DNA of 64,000 nucleotides from Dipteris shenzhenensis (taxonomy: Eukaryota; Polypodiophyta; Polypodiopsida; Gleicheniales), in the NCBI GenBank assembly GCA_047967505.1, contig CM106539.1; one strand, 5' to 3'. A program made the translations under genes and the position numbers. Of this stretch, positions 23,461-34,504 are shown one piece after another. Under the pieces are notes generated by a model that was given only the letters and a program-made list of their open reading frames with translations, was not told the origin of the DNA and did not search any database. The stretch's first letter is position 1. Each line of letters begins with the position of its first letter.

Positions 23461-23820
23461 GGGCGGGTTCACACCACCCGCCCGTCGTGCAAAAATGAAG
23501 TGCAAGTGCGTTTTTAGACGTGGTCCAATCACGAATGGGGGCTCGGACGTGGAGTGCAAAAAAGAATGGGCAGCCCTAGAGGGCCGCCCGACTCGTTGAA
23601 CAAGTGAGGGAGCGCGCCAGACACTCCCATTGGGTATTGAACCTAGGCGACCTGTCTGCAAAAGAATCTTTCAACCACTAAGCCAATCATCCATTGATGC
23701 ATTTATAAGGCAGCTTTCATTTATATCATGTCCAATAGGTGGTGTGAACTCTCACACTTGCTGCCCATCTTCTTCTCCATTTTCGTTATTCGTGGCTGGG
23801 CGGGTGGTGTGAACCCGGCC
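23461..23820. mobile_element. 360-bp TIR element, Harbinger-like MITE
   Basis: The ends are 23-bp terminal inverted repeats with one mismatch: the left begins GGGCGGGTTCACACC (23461), and the right is its complement ending GAACCCGGCC (23820). The repeats are flanked by TTA on both sides (23458-23460 and 23821-23823), the target duplication typical of PIF/Harbinger elements. It is too short to encode a transposase, so it is non-autonomous. Its interior holds a tRNA-like segment on the minus strand. Confidence 0.85.
23628..23690 (-). other. tRNA-like Pol III promoter segment (A and B boxes)
   Basis: On the minus strand TGGCTTAGTGG (23685-23675) matches a Pol III A box, and GGTTCAATACC (23643-23633) matches a B box (consensus GGTTCRANNCC). 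The span of 53 nt equals the spacing in a tRNA. A full cloverleaf acceptor stem is not evident, so it looks like a tRNA-derived relic or SINE head and not a functional tRNA. Confidence 0.6.
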
Positions 23821-23823
23821 TTA

Positions 23824-25179
23824 GTAGAAACAATGTCTATCAAAGAAATGACTTTTCTCCTACATGGATTCCTCTTGCTTTAGAATCTTTTGCCGTTGCA
23901 ACTTCTATCCCGAACACCATTCTTACAGCTTACGCATGATTGCAGAAGACGACGTACCCTCTTGGCAAATCATTCCTTCTCAGAACGTTGCGCCTCCCTC
24001 AAACAAATTGACATGGCTCGTTCTTGCACCGTCCGCAAATAGGTGCTGCATGGAGATGCTCCTTGTCCTTCGTGATAACAACGATTGTGATTCCAAAGCG
24101 AATCGACAAACCAACATGGAATATGATAGTTAACGAAGAACCGAATCCATTAGGCGAGCAAAAGACGAATGAACGTAGAGACTGAACTTCGCGTTTGCAT
24201 GAGTTACCAAATCAGTCCATCGACAAATGTTTAAGTAATGAGTCCCCTGACTTGAGTTATGCATTTGATTCAACCAGAGTTATCGAAGTAACCAACCATG
24301 GTGACATTGGTTCACCTTGTTCCCATTCATGTGTTCCACAGGCTCTAAGTTGAGCTTCATAGGCCATGGCTATGGGATCTTCCCTGACCTGGGGGCCGGT
24401 TCCATGCCCTAGCTCGCCATGCTTCTCCTCAATTTATCCCGTTCGATGCGGTAGCTTCGAACCTGTTCGCTTTCTTGCTCGCTCACGCCTTCCAATTCTT
24501 CAGCAGCGCGTCTGTCGCATCCAACGCTTCTTGGACCAGGCCCGTGCCTTGGTGGAAGCCTTCGACACCAGAACAGGTTTCGTGGCGTGTTCTTTCGCGG
24601 CTCTTTTGGCCTCTTTGAAAACTAAATGCTGGAAGATGTTCCCTTTGCTGCTTCTGTAGAAGCCTGGTTTTTCATGCGTAGTTGTTGACAACTTGCCCAT
24701 CTTTAGTGCAGAAGTTCAGTCTGTATACGACTTAGTTTTATACACGATTTGCAAGCTTATTCACATTGCACGCGCTGTTCTTTGTCATTGCGTCTTCTTA
24801 TGTATCGTGACAGATTCAGCGTTTATCGACTCAGTAGCTTATTCTAGTTCATCCTAGTCGACCTCGGCTCATAACCTACTTTTATTAGGGTATACGGGAA
24901 TCCAACATTCATAATTATTCCACTATACTAGAGCTTGCTCTTAGACCGTTGAATAAAAGAAAGGGCTCCCGTTTTTTGGCCTGCCACGTGTTACGTGAAA
25001 GCCTAAGTAACGAGCGAAATTAGTTTGTACTTTTTTGGCAATTCCGATATTCCACGTTAGCCTTAGCAACGATTATACTTTTTCAAAGCTAAAAGTCCAT
25101 ATTATTGGAAATTTGGAAATTCTTCTTTTTTGAAATTGGTCCATTAGTTATTGCAAGTGCAGGTTTCTTTATTGATGGA
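23824..25179. other. No gene supported
   Basis: Mixed-composition DNA. A 97-codon frame at 24366-24659 has no recognised domain and no supporting context. I see no repeats or terminal structures. Base 25180 begins the target duplication of the chromovirus. Confidence 0.45.
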
Positions 25180-25184
25180 GGCTC

Positions 25185-26785
25185 TGAAACCGGCCTCTAA
25201 TCACTCAGAGGGCAGTGGAACTAAACCTTTAATCACTTCAGCACTTATTTACAGCTCACAAAGCATATATCACAACCATTAACCATTGCATGATCACCAT
25301 TTGGCATTTACCCATTTGTTCACAAACAAAACCACTGAAAAAGGGATGGAGGCTAGAATGCCCCTGCTCAACAGACATGGACAAGTGCACCCGATTGGCC
25401 CCAAACACCGTGGCGCCCCTTTCGGTATTTCTTTATATTTCACAGTGAAATGATTACAAGTTGCATCTGGGAGACCTTCCCTGCAACTGAGCACGCAGCC
25501 CCAATTCACTAAGCCTTCGCAAGGCTTTCAAGCATATAACACCATCACATAAGTGCACTTAACCCGTAGGCTCAACCCAAAGGCATTCTCTTTTCCGAGT
25601 GCAATTCCATTGGCTGTCCAGATGCAATCACACTGCACCCCAGCTGCACTCTCCTTGAGTGGTTTCCAGATGGCATTCACAAAGCTTTTCAAAGCTCCGA
25701 AATAAAATCAGCAAAGTACCCAACGGAAGAATGACTCATGTAGCACTGCCTGGGCACCTGTGAGCCAAGAAAGAGGCGGCACAAGAGGCCAACCAATAGC
25801 TTATGACAAAAAGAAATTGCAGTAGCAAAATCACAACTCACCAAGCCCTGAAGACTCGAACCAAGTCCTCAATCGCCAAGAGGACATAGTAGCCAATGCC
25901 CAATTGCATTCTCAGCCAAAGAGGTGTGCAAAGGCATGAAGAAAGAGCATTTACAAGAGCCGACCAGCAAGAATTCCACTGAAAAATGCGAAAAGAAACA
26001 CTTCTGTCGCGAAGAAGTGGGAGTTCTTGGGCTCAAAAGAAGCGTGCTTCAGAGAGGAATGCATTGAGAAGGTTTTGGAGAAGTTTCATCGCCGGAAAGT
26101 CCTCCAAAACTGAGAAAAACCAGTCAACCAGCACGTCGGACCACTCGAAATTCAACAGAAAGCTGTAGCTTTGCAAGAGGAGAGGCCCAGGAGGCGGTAG
26201 AAGCAAAAAGGTCCAGAAAAAGCCACTTTTGCAAATTCGTCCAGCAAAAGAAGTGCTCAGCTCTGCCCGTTCTACCAAACGCACGGAGGGAAAAGCATAT
26301 CACTACGAAGGGGAGGCAGAGGGGAAGCCATCGGGCCAAACGGAAGTCGAGGAATCCAAACGGGTGAGGAGTTATGAAGAAAAACGGAATTCAGCTGAAG
26401 GAGGCTGAAAAACCAGTCCAAAATCTCAACAAAGGGAGAAGATGAGAGAGAAAACCACACATGTGAAGTTTAGAAGGCCCAGGAAGGTCCAGGAATGGCA
26501 AAGGAGCATGTAGAAGGCACTAGAGCCACCTGGAACTCTAGGGGGGCCACTGAAGGTACATGGCCCTCTAGGGGGCCCATTAAAAATGCCACGTCATCAT
26601 TTCCCAACAACCACTCTTTTAATTCCTTGGAATGCCTTTGGGCCTAGGGATTAATTACGCTTATGTGCTAGGCACCATGCTGCGTTTAATTACACATTAT
26701 TAAGCCCTCGCTTGGACTTTTAAAACCAAAGTTGTCACGGTCTTGTAGTACATTAAAGTACCTAGAATTTCACGCCCCCGTGACA
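25185..26785 (-). mobile_element. 3' LTR of the chromovirus
   Basis: 1,601 bp, essentially identical to the other LTR. On the plus strand it begins TGAAACCGG and ends CCCGTGACA. Open frames inside it are duplicated in the other LTR and have no domain, so I do not call genes. Confidence 0.97.
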
Positions 26786-26797
26786 TACCCCTCTCTT
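26786..26797 (-). promoter_or_regulatory. Polypurine tract of the chromovirus
   Basis: On the minus strand AAGAGAGGGGTA abuts the 3' LTR, at the expected position and with the expected purine composition. Confidence 0.75.
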
Positions 26798-27073
26798 GAA
26801 ACAGCAAACCACAGTTTGCTGCCCCAAAACACAGGAGCGAGCATGAAATATAGCATAAAAGAGTATACAAGAAAGCCGCAGCTATAGTATACAGAGACAG
26901 TGAAAATATGGCTAGGAGAGGCATGCATCCATCCATATATACTGCTCAAAATCTATGTGATCCTCGGCGATCAATAGTCAAGATGCATCAATATCATGAA
27001 GTCTCACAGCAGAAATACTGTCAGCTCAGTATCTCAGATGAAACATACAGTGTCATCAAGCGACCTCATGAAA

Positions 27074-30000
27074 TCACGGTGAGCCCGTCTGTACTGAGGG
27101 AGTGGAGGTGCTACCCCCCTCTCGAACATCAGGTAATGCTCCAGACGCTCGCTCTGCTGAACTACCTGTAGGAGCCCGGACCGCAGTCGGCTCTAATTGG
27201 AAAGCATCAAGGTAAAGCTGCAATATCCCAGGTGAATCTGCCAGTTCACCTTCCTCCATCCATTTCGCATCAAGTGATGGGTAATTTTGAAATTTTACCA
27301 AGTAGCGACGGATAACTTTACCCTTGAGCTTTCTATCTCTGTGTGCCAGAATCTGCTCTGGGACCAGAAGTTCATCCTGTTCTTCCACTTCAGGCTGCAC
27401 CTCATCAGGTACATCCTCGGGAATATCTCCATGATATTGCTTTAATAAGCTCACATGAAAGGCATTATGTATCTTCCAATGCGGAGGCAACTTCAGCCTG
27501 TAAGCTACCTCGTTTATCTTTTCAGAAACCTGGAAAGGACCATAGTAACGCATGTTCAGCTTTGTGTACAACCTTTCCTTGCCTTTCTTATTTTTCAGCC
27601 TTGCCTTCTGAAAACGCAGCAAAACCCAATCACCTTCTGTGAATACCAATTCCCTGCGGTGCTTATCTGCTGCTCTTTTCTGCTTGTCTTGACTTCTTTG
27701 CAAGGCATATTTGATCTTCTTGTAAGCCTCTTCAAGGCTTTCCACAAAACGATCAGCTTCGAAGATTTTCTCTTTTGTATGCAAAATGGGAGGTATCTTC
27801 CTGGCACCTTCCACTATTTCAAAAGGTGCTTTACCTGTGGATGTGTGCACCGTATTATTGTAAGCATATTCCAGCAAAGGCAAATAATCCTCCCATTTGC
27901 TTTTGTGGTCTGAGACATAGCATTTAAACATATCCAAGATGGTAGAGTTTTCCTGCTCCGATTGTCCATCAGACTGAGGGTGAAAAGATGACGAAAAATT
28001 CAGCGTAGTGCCCATATTTTCAAACAGTCCTCTCCAAAAGAGGCTGGTCATCCTCGGATCTCTATCACTGATTATGGATTCAGGCATCCCATGATACTTG
28101 AAGACATGCTGCAAAAACAATCTGGCCATTTGATCTGCTGTAATTTTCTTTCTTACTGGCACAAAGTGGGCTTGTTTGCTAAACCTGCAAATTATTGTCC
28201 ACAATCCATCATGTCCAGTAGGAGTACGTGGAAGATCAAACACAAAATCCATAGCTATGCTTTGCCATGGTCTATCAGGAATTGGCAAAGGGTGTAACAA
28301 CCCAGGTGCCTTCTGCCTGTCAAACTTTACTTTCTGACAAACCATGCATGTTCTCACATATTCTTCCACATCTTTCCTCAAAGATGGCCAATAAAAGTAT
28401 TGCTCCACTGCTGTAATTGTTGCTGTAATTCCCCTATGTCCTGCATATGGAGGAGCATGACTTTCCATTATGACTTTCTGTCGCATCTGATCAGTGACAC
28501 AGAGTCGTCCATGCATCAAAATGAAACCCTCTTTCAACATATAGTGATCATGCCTTTGACCATCAGAAAGCTGATCATAAATAGTTGAAAAATCAGCATC
28601 ATTAACATACTGATCTTTCATCACATCTAACACATTGTTGTAAGCAATGCTCACTGCTGAAACACTGGGTTTCTTGGAGACTGCTTCAGGCTGTGGTTTC
28701 CTGGAAAGTGCATCAGCCACGACATTTTTGTTACCCGGTACATGTACAATTTGAAAATGAAACATTGAGAGGAAGTTAGCCCATCTCATGTGCTTTTGAG
28801 ATAATTTTCTCTGCGTGAGAAAATATCTAAGTGACTGATGATCTGTTTGCACATAAAAATCAGCTCCAAGAAGGTAATGTTTCCATGTGGTCAAAGCATG
28901 TATCACTGCTAACATTTCCTTCTCGTATGTCTGCAAGTACAATTCAGCATCTTTGAGAACTCTACTCTCATATGCAACCACTCTGCCATCCTGCATCAAA
29001 GTGCCTCCTATGCTGTTTCCACATGCATCACAAGTTACAGCAAAGGGTTTTGCAAGATCTGGCAAGATAATAACGGGTTCAGAACACAATTTTTGCTTCA
29101 GCTCTTCAAAAGCTGCATTTTCCTTTGGTCCCCACCGAAACGGTACAGCTTTCTTTTGTAAAGCATGCAAGGGAGAAGCAATTTCTGCAAAGTACTTTAT
29201 AAACCTCCGATAGTATGAACACAACCCAAGAAAGCTTCTGACTTCATGCAGATTTTTCAAAATTGGCCAACTCCTTATGGCCTCAACTTTTGCAGGATCC
29301 ATCTTGACTCCATCCTTTGACACTATATGACCGAGAAAATGAATCTCATGCATAAAGAATTCACTTTTCTTGGTGTTTATTAATAGCTTGTGTCTTTTCA
29401 ACTCTTGAAACACAATAGTGAGGTGTTTCCTGTGCTCCTGCTCATTTTTAGAGAACACAATGATGTCATCAAAGAAAGTGCCCACAAACTTTCTGTGTGC
29501 TCTAAAAATTCTGTCCATCATTCTATTGAAAGTGGCAGGTGCATTAGTCAAACCAAAAGGCATCACAAGGAACTCATATAAGCCAAATGAAGTGCGGAAG
29601 GCAGTCTTGTAGACATCTTCAGGCCGTATCCTTATCTGATGGTATCCACTTTTAAGGTCAATACGACTGAACATTGAGGAACCTTCCAACCGATCCAATA
29701 TATCATCAATGCGTGGAATTGGAAAACGGTTCTTAATTGTGACTTTATTCAAAGCCCTATAATCAATACACATTCTCCAACTGCCATCCTTCTTTTGCAC
29801 AAGCAACACAGGGGAACAGTAAGGAGAATTACTTGGCTGTATTAATTCCTTTTCCAAGAGTTCCTTCACTTGTGACATTATCTCTTCCTGTTGTGCCTTA
29901 CTGACACGATAGGGAGGTATATTAGGCGGTGAGCTTCCTGGAATTATATCAATTTGATGATCCTCGGGCCTCTTGGGAGGTAATTCTTGAGGAAGTGCAT

Positions 30001-32269
30001 CTGAGAAACAATCCTGAAAATCTGAAATAAAAGCAGCCCTTTCTCTATCTAAAGCAGAAAGAGTAGAGCCCTCCTGAACTGGTTGGCTGTCCTCTTTGAC
30101 AAAAATCAAGTACGCTGAAATATGACGCTTTATTACATTGGAAATACAAGAAGCTGAAACTACAGGGATGGACTCCCCTTTCAACTTTACATCAAGTACA
30201 TGATTTTTGCCTCTATGAGTTATAGAAATCTTCTTGTTTCTCATTTGCACATCAGCCCCCACCCTGTACATCCAAGGCATCCCAAGCAAAGCATCACACT
30301 CTGGCAAAGGCATAATGTAGAAGTCCTCTACATCCTGATATCCCTGGATATGCATCCTCAACTTGCCAATGATAGGAGTGACAGGTGTGTTGAGTTCAGG
30401 GTTGGCCATATCACACATGCCGGATGGCCCCATTTCCTCAGGCTCGATGCCAAGCCTTCCTGCCATATCGGGAATTATGAAATTTGCCTTTGCCCCAGAA
30501 TCAAAGAAAAACAAACAATTCTGATTTCTGATTTTTCCCCATGCTCTGCACATCTCAGTCTTTTTCATTTCCTCTTCATCATGTGCATGTGGCAAACTCC
30601 CAATCACATCTGGAAGAAGTCCTGCAGAAGGTTTAGGCTTTTTGCCCTTCCGATCAGCCTGTTTATCACCATTCTTATCATCATCTGACCTGTCTCTTTT
30701 CTTGAATGGGCAATCATAAGAGCGGTGTCCCTCTGCTTTGCATATAAAACATTTGTTTTGCTCCATGAGTGACTTTTTCTCTTCATCAGATAACTTGGTA
30801 CGGGGCTGTTTATTAGGCTGTCCACGCCTTTGACCAGCTTTGAATTGGGCTTTTCCTCCCTTTTGAAACGGTCGTTTGCCATAATTTTTATTTTCAGATT
30901 TGATGTCCTTATCCTGGTGTTTGGCAGCCCGTTTGTTGTCTTCTTTCTTGCTGTCCATAAAGCCCAAATTCTTCTCCTGCATCCATGCATATGCTGTCCT
31001 TGCATTCTCAATTAATTGAGTCATAGAACCCACCTTGGTTTTGATGCAATAATCACGTAGCTCACTAGGCAATCCACAACAGTACCTCTCTATTTGCTCT
31101 TTCAAAGAAACATGCCTGTAAGAGCTCAATGGCAGCAAAACATCCCAAAACCTCTGGGTGTAATCATCAAGATTCTTGCAAAGTTTGTATGACAAGTCAT
31201 GCCAGTGTGAAAGTACTTCAACTTCAAAAGTTGGAGTAAGCCAAGTAGAAGAGAACACTTGCTTAAATTCCAGCCAAGTAGCAGGTGCATCTCCATGAAG
31301 CATAAGGTTAGTGTACCACTTAAGTGCATTGCCTTTCAAAAATGTGGCAACCTTCCTCATCTTGGATGCTTCTGTAAACAAACCCCCAAGAAATGCAGCA
31401 TCAAACAGTTGAAGGAATGTGAGGGCTTTGTACCTGTCCTGTACTCCATTATATGTATCAAACTTGACATGAGAACCACCATCCTTAAATTCTTTATATA
31501 CATTTGATATTGGCTGTCCCAAAGATGGCTGTATATTTGCAGCATTCCCTTCACTAGGGAGAGCCATGCTTGGCTGAACATTAGGCATGGGAGCATATGC
31601 TGTGGCTTGCATGCCTGGCTGCATTCCCACATTGTCATACATGGCTTGTTTTCTATGCCCAATTGGCGGTGAAATCAACATAGCATCAAAGATAGAATCT
31701 GTACCAAAATATTCAGGTTGCTGCCTCAAATATGGCTGAGGTGGTTGAGCCACATTTATGGACTGCACATTATTATTTTGAGGAGTAGAAATACCCAAAC
31801 CAAGGCCTTGTGCTGGCTGCTCATACTGTTGCACTGGATGTACTTTTTGTACCTCTTTCTCAAGTGCTCTTTTGGGCGATTCCTCTCTCTTGGAAGTCAC
31901 TTTCTGAGTCATTTTTGATGGCTGTCCCTCATGGGAAACTGATGCATGTGTGTACTCACTCTTTCCGTTCTTGTGCTTTCTTGATTTTTTCTTCTTCTTG
32001 GCATTTGTTTGCACAATCTGAGCCAAATTTTGAGCCAGCTGAGTCAAAGCAGTCACTGCACTTGCAAGCTGTGCATTCAACATAGTAGCATCATCTGACT
32101 CACTGCTAGAACTAGTATCACCGTTGAGCTCAGTTGTAGCTTCATGTGTGGCCTGCTCAAAAGGCATTTGTTGTGCTCCCTGCAGCTGTACACTAGCTGG
32201 ATCATTAAGGCTTTCCTGCCTTCTCCTTTGAGGAGTTGTGGAGCTCTCTTGCTCATGGGTACTCACCAT
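27074..32269 (-). CDS. Chromovirus Gag-Pol polyprotein, 1,731 aa, intact
   Basis: A single unbroken frame of usual full length. Gag comes first: a Ser/Thr/Gln-rich start, a Lys-rich patch near residue 95, the Gag core, and a CCHC zinc knuckle CFICKAEGHRSYDC at about 507-520. Next are an aspartic protease with FFDSGA (about 590), reverse transcriptase with FFDD (about 933; a common plant gypsy form of YxDD), RNase H (CDACGNS; QTDHQSLRY), integrase with the HHCC zinc domain (GHRGI...CMVCQ, about 1280), and catalytic D, D, E near 1340, 1404 and 1438 (MDFVFDLP, SDRDPR, QSEQE). A C-terminal chromodomain (GKVIRRYLVKFQNYP, about 1645-1675) follows; such domains guide integration to particular chromatin. 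The first ATG after the primer site, about 95 nt downstream, is taken as start. Gag and Pol share one frame without a shift. Confidence 0.97.
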   Translation of the reverse strand: MVSTHEQESSTTPQRRRQESLNDPASVQLQGAQQMPFEQATHEATTELNGDTSSSSESDDATMLNAQLASAVTALTQLAQNLAQIVQTNAKKKKKSRKHKNGKSEYTHASVSHEGQPSKMTQKVTSKREESPKRALEKEVQKVHPVQQYEQPAQGLGLGISTPQNNNVQSINVAQPPQPYLRQQPEYFGTDSIFDAMLISPPIGHRKQAMYDNVGMQPGMQATAYAPMPNVQPSMALPSEGNAANIQPSLGQPISNVYKEFKDGGSHVKFDTYNGVQDRYKALTFLQLFDAAFLGGLFTEASKMRKVATFLKGNALKWYTNLMLHGDAPATWLEFKQVFSSTWLTPTFEVEVLSHWHDLSYKLCKNLDDYTQRFWDVLLPLSSYRHVSLKEQIERYCCGLPSELRDYCIKTKVGSMTQLIENARTAYAWMQEKNLGFMDSKKEDNKRAAKHQDKDIKSENKNYGKRPFQKGGKAQFKAGQRRGQPNKQPRTKLSDEEKKSLMEQNKCFICKAEGHRSYDCPFKKRDRSDDDKNGDKQADRKGKKPKPSAGLLPDVIGSLPHAHDEEEMKKTEMCRAWGKIRNQNCLFFFDSGAKANFIIPDMAGRLGIEPEEMGPSGMCDMANPELNTPVTPIIGKLRMHIQGYQDVEDFYIMPLPECDALLGMPWMYRVGADVQMRNKKISITHRGKNHVLDVKLKGESIPVVSASCISNVIKRHISAYLIFVKEDSQPVQEGSTLSALDRERAAFISDFQDCFSDALPQELPPKRPEDHQIDIIPGSSPPNIPPYRVSKAQQEEIMSQVKELLEKELIQPSNSPYCSPVLLVQKKDGSWRMCIDYRALNKVTIKNRFPIPRIDDILDRLEGSSMFSRIDLKSGYHQIRIRPEDVYKTAFRTSFGLYEFLVMPFGLTNAPATFNRMMDRIFRAHRKFVGTFFDDIIVFSKNEQEHRKHLTIVFQELKRHKLLINTKKSEFFMHEIHFLGHIVSKDGVKMDPAKVEAIRSWPILKNLHEVRSFLGLCSYYRRFIKYFAEIASPLHALQKKAVPFRWGPKENAAFEELKQKLCSEPVIILPDLAKPFAVTCDACGNSIGGTLMQDGRVVAYESRVLKDAELYLQTYEKEMLAVIHALTTWKHYLLGADFYVQTDHQSLRYFLTQRKLSQKHMRWANFLSMFHFQIVHVPGNKNVVADALSRKPQPEAVSKKPSVSAVSIAYNNVLDVMKDQYVNDADFSTIYDQLSDGQRHDHYMLKEGFILMHGRLCVTDQMRQKVIMESHAPPYAGHRGITATITAVEQYFYWPSLRKDVEEYVRTCMVCQKVKFDRQKAPGLLHPLPIPDRPWQSIAMDFVFDLPRTPTGHDGLWTIICRFSKQAHFVPVRKKITADQMARLFLQHVFKYHGMPESIISDRDPRMTSLFWRGLFENMGTTLNFSSSFHPQSDGQSEQENSTILDMFKCYVSDHKSKWEDYLPLLEYAYNNTVHTSTGKAPFEIVEGARKIPPILHTKEKIFEADRFVESLEEAYKKIKYALQRSQDKQKRAADKHRRELVFTEGDWVLLRFQKARLKNKKGKERLYTKLNMRYYGPFQVSEKINEVAYRLKLPPHWKIHNAFHVSLLKQYHGDIPEDVPDEVQPEVEEQDELLVPEQILAHRDRKLKGKVIRRYLVKFQNYPSLDAKWMEEGELADSPGILQLYLDAFQLEPTAVRAPTGSSAERASGALPDVREGGSTSTPSVQTGSP

Positions 32270-32363
32270 GTTTATGGTTGTAATATTCAGCTGTCAAAAA
32301 GTGCAGCAAAGATATCCTTCCACCAAACTACCGAGGCCCACCTCTTGAGAAAGAGTGTGTGGT

Positions 32364-32381
32364 GTCCCGGCAATGGAACCA
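32364..32381 (-). promoter_or_regulatory. Primer binding site, tRNA-Glu-like
   Basis: On the minus strand, one base after the 5' LTR, TGGTTCCATTGCCGGGAC is complementary at 17 of 18 positions to the 3' end of plant tRNA-Glu (CCCGGCAACGGAACCA type, recalled). Most plant chromoviruses use initiator Met, so this primer is unusual. Confidence 0.65.
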
Positions 32382-32382
32382 A

Positions 32383-33983
32383 TGAAACCGGCCTCTAATC
32401 ACTCAGAGGGCAGTGGAACTAAACCTTTAATCACTTCAGCACTTATTTACAGCTCACAAAGCATATATCACAACCATTAACCATTGCATGATCACCATTT
32501 GGCATTTACCCATTTGTTCACAAACAAAACCACTGAAAAAGGGATGGAGGCTAGAATGCCCCTGCTCAACAGACATGGACAAGTGCACCCGATTGGCCCC
32601 AAACACCGTGGCGCCCCTTTCGGTATTTCTTTATATTTCACAGTGAAATGATTACAAGTTGCATCTGGGAGACCTTCCCTGCAACTGAGCACGCAGCCCC
32701 AATTCACTAAGCCTTCGCAAGGCTTTCAAGCATATAACACCATCACATAAGTGCACTTAACCCGTAGGCTCAACCCAAAGGCATTCTCTTTTCCGAGTGC
32801 AATTCCATTGGCTGTCCAGATGCAATCACACTGCACCCCAGCTGCACTCTCCTTGAGTGGTTTCCAGATGGCATTCACAAAGCTTTTCAAAGCTCCGAAA
32901 TAAAATCAGCAAAGTACCCAACGGAAGAATGACTCATGTAGCACTGCCTGGGCACCTGTGAGCCAAGAAAGAGGCGGCACAAGAGGCCAACCAATAGCTT
33001 ATGACAAAAAGAAATTGCAGTAGCAAAATCACAACTCACCAAGCCCTGAAGACTCGAACCAAGTCCTCAATCGCCAAGAGGACATAGTAGCCAATGCCCA
33101 ATTGCATTCTCAGCCAAAGAGGAGTGCAAAGGCATGAAGAAAGAGCATTTACAAGAGCCGACCAGCAAGAATTCCACTGAAAAATGCGAAAAGAAACACT
33201 TCTGTCGCGAAGAAGTGGGAGTTCTTGGGCTCAAAAGAAGCGTGCTTCAGAGAGGAATGCATTGAGAAGGTTTTGGAGAAGTTTCATCGCCGGAAAGTCC
33301 TCCAAAACTGAGAAAAACCAGTCAACCAGCACGTCGGACCACTCGAAATTCAACAGAAAGCTGTAGCTTTGCAAGAGGAGAGGCCCAGGAGGCGGTAGAA
33401 GCAAAAAGGTCCAGAAAAAGCCACTTTTGCAAATTCGTCCAGCAAAAGAAGTGCTCAGCTCTGCCCGTTCTACCAAACGCACGGAGGGAAAAGCATATCA
33501 CTACGAAGGGGAGGCAGAGGGGAAGCCATCGGGCCAAACGGAAGTCGAGGAATCCAAACGGGTGAGGAGTTATGAAGAAAAACGGAATTCAGCTGAAGGA
33601 GGCTGAAAAACCAGTCCAAAATCTCAACAAAGGGAGAAGATGAGAGAGAAAACCACACATGTGAAGTTTAGAAGGCCCAGGAAGGTCCAGGAATGGCAAA
33701 GGAGCATGTAGAAGGCACTAGAGCCACCTGGAACTCTAGGGGGGCCACTGAAGGTACATGGCCCTCTAGGGGGCCCATTAAAAATGCCACGTCATCATTT
33801 CCCAACAACCACTCTTTTAATTCCTTGGAATGCCTTTGGGCCTAGGGATTAATTACGCTTATGTGCTAGGCACCATGCCGCGTTTAATTACACATTATTA
33901 AGCCCTCGCTTGGACTTTTAAAACCAAAGTTGTCACGGTCTTGTAGTACATTAAAGTACCTAGAATTTCACGCCCCCGTGACA
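32383..33983 (-). mobile_element. 5' LTR of the chromovirus
   Basis: 1,601 bp, the same ends as the 3' LTR and followed on the plus strand by the target duplication GGCTC. It should contain the element promoter. No TATA box stands out to me. Confidence 0.97.
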
Positions 33984-33988
33984 GGCTC

Positions 33989-34504
33989 CATAGTCAAAGT
34001 GCTTTAATGCCTAGTCTTTCTTCCCTTGGAGTTGCCCTCACGTATTGTTTTCAAACTATGGCTTTTTAGTTGTGGATTTTATGTGGTTTGGGTTGCCTTT
34101 GGTTAAATGCACTCCACTTGTGAAAACAAGATTGTTTCCTCTAGATATCCTCCACATTTTTAGCCTCTCTCTCTCTCTCATGGCTTTCAATTCATCATCT
34201 CCACCCTCTATCGCTATATGGATCTCGGGCAGGCCTTATGAATGATTTATTATCATTCACCTTGTTTTGGGTACTTTTTTGTTTTTTTCGTATCCGCCAT
34301 AATATCCAAACTTTAATTACTTTCCAATTCTCCGTATATCCCCTCTTTTATAACTTTCAACGTTTTGTCCCCTATTTGTATTTACGCCTTTGTTTTTTTA
34401 AAAATTTTATTTATTTATCCCTATTTCGAAAACTCTTAACATTTGCATTCCCCTGCTTTAATTTACGTTTTTGGCCTCCTGAAAGAAAGGACTAAGTGAA
34501 GGCG
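33989..34504. other. No gene seen
   Basis: Short flank between the chromovirus and a LINE relic, T-rich in part, with no recognised motif. Confidence 0.5.

Larger units (their letters stand above)
25185..33983 (-). mobile_element. Complete Ty3/gypsy chromovirus
   Basis: An 8.8-kb element flanked by a perfect 5-bp target duplication GGCTC (25180-25184 and 33984-33988). Both LTRs are 1,601 bp with TG...CA ends. By eye I saw only two differences between them (near 25925/33123 and 26680/33878), so insertion is recent. On the minus strand the order is 5' LTR (33983-32383), primer site, one Gag-Pol frame (32269-27074), polypurine tract, 3' LTR (26785-25185). All parts needed for autonomous retrotransposition appear present. 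It inserted into DNA with no recognised gene. Confidence 0.97.

Noticed and set aside
23628-23690. Functional tRNA gene
   Set aside because: A and B boxes are present, but I could not form an acceptor stem or a convincing anticodon arm.
24366-24659. A 97-codon frame as a host gene
   Set aside because: No recognised domain, no exon structure and no context; length is within chance for this composition.
25294-26460. Short frames inside the chromovirus LTRs (duplicated at 32492-33658)
   Set aside because: Both LTRs are identical copies, so duplication is not evidence of coding, and no domains are seen.
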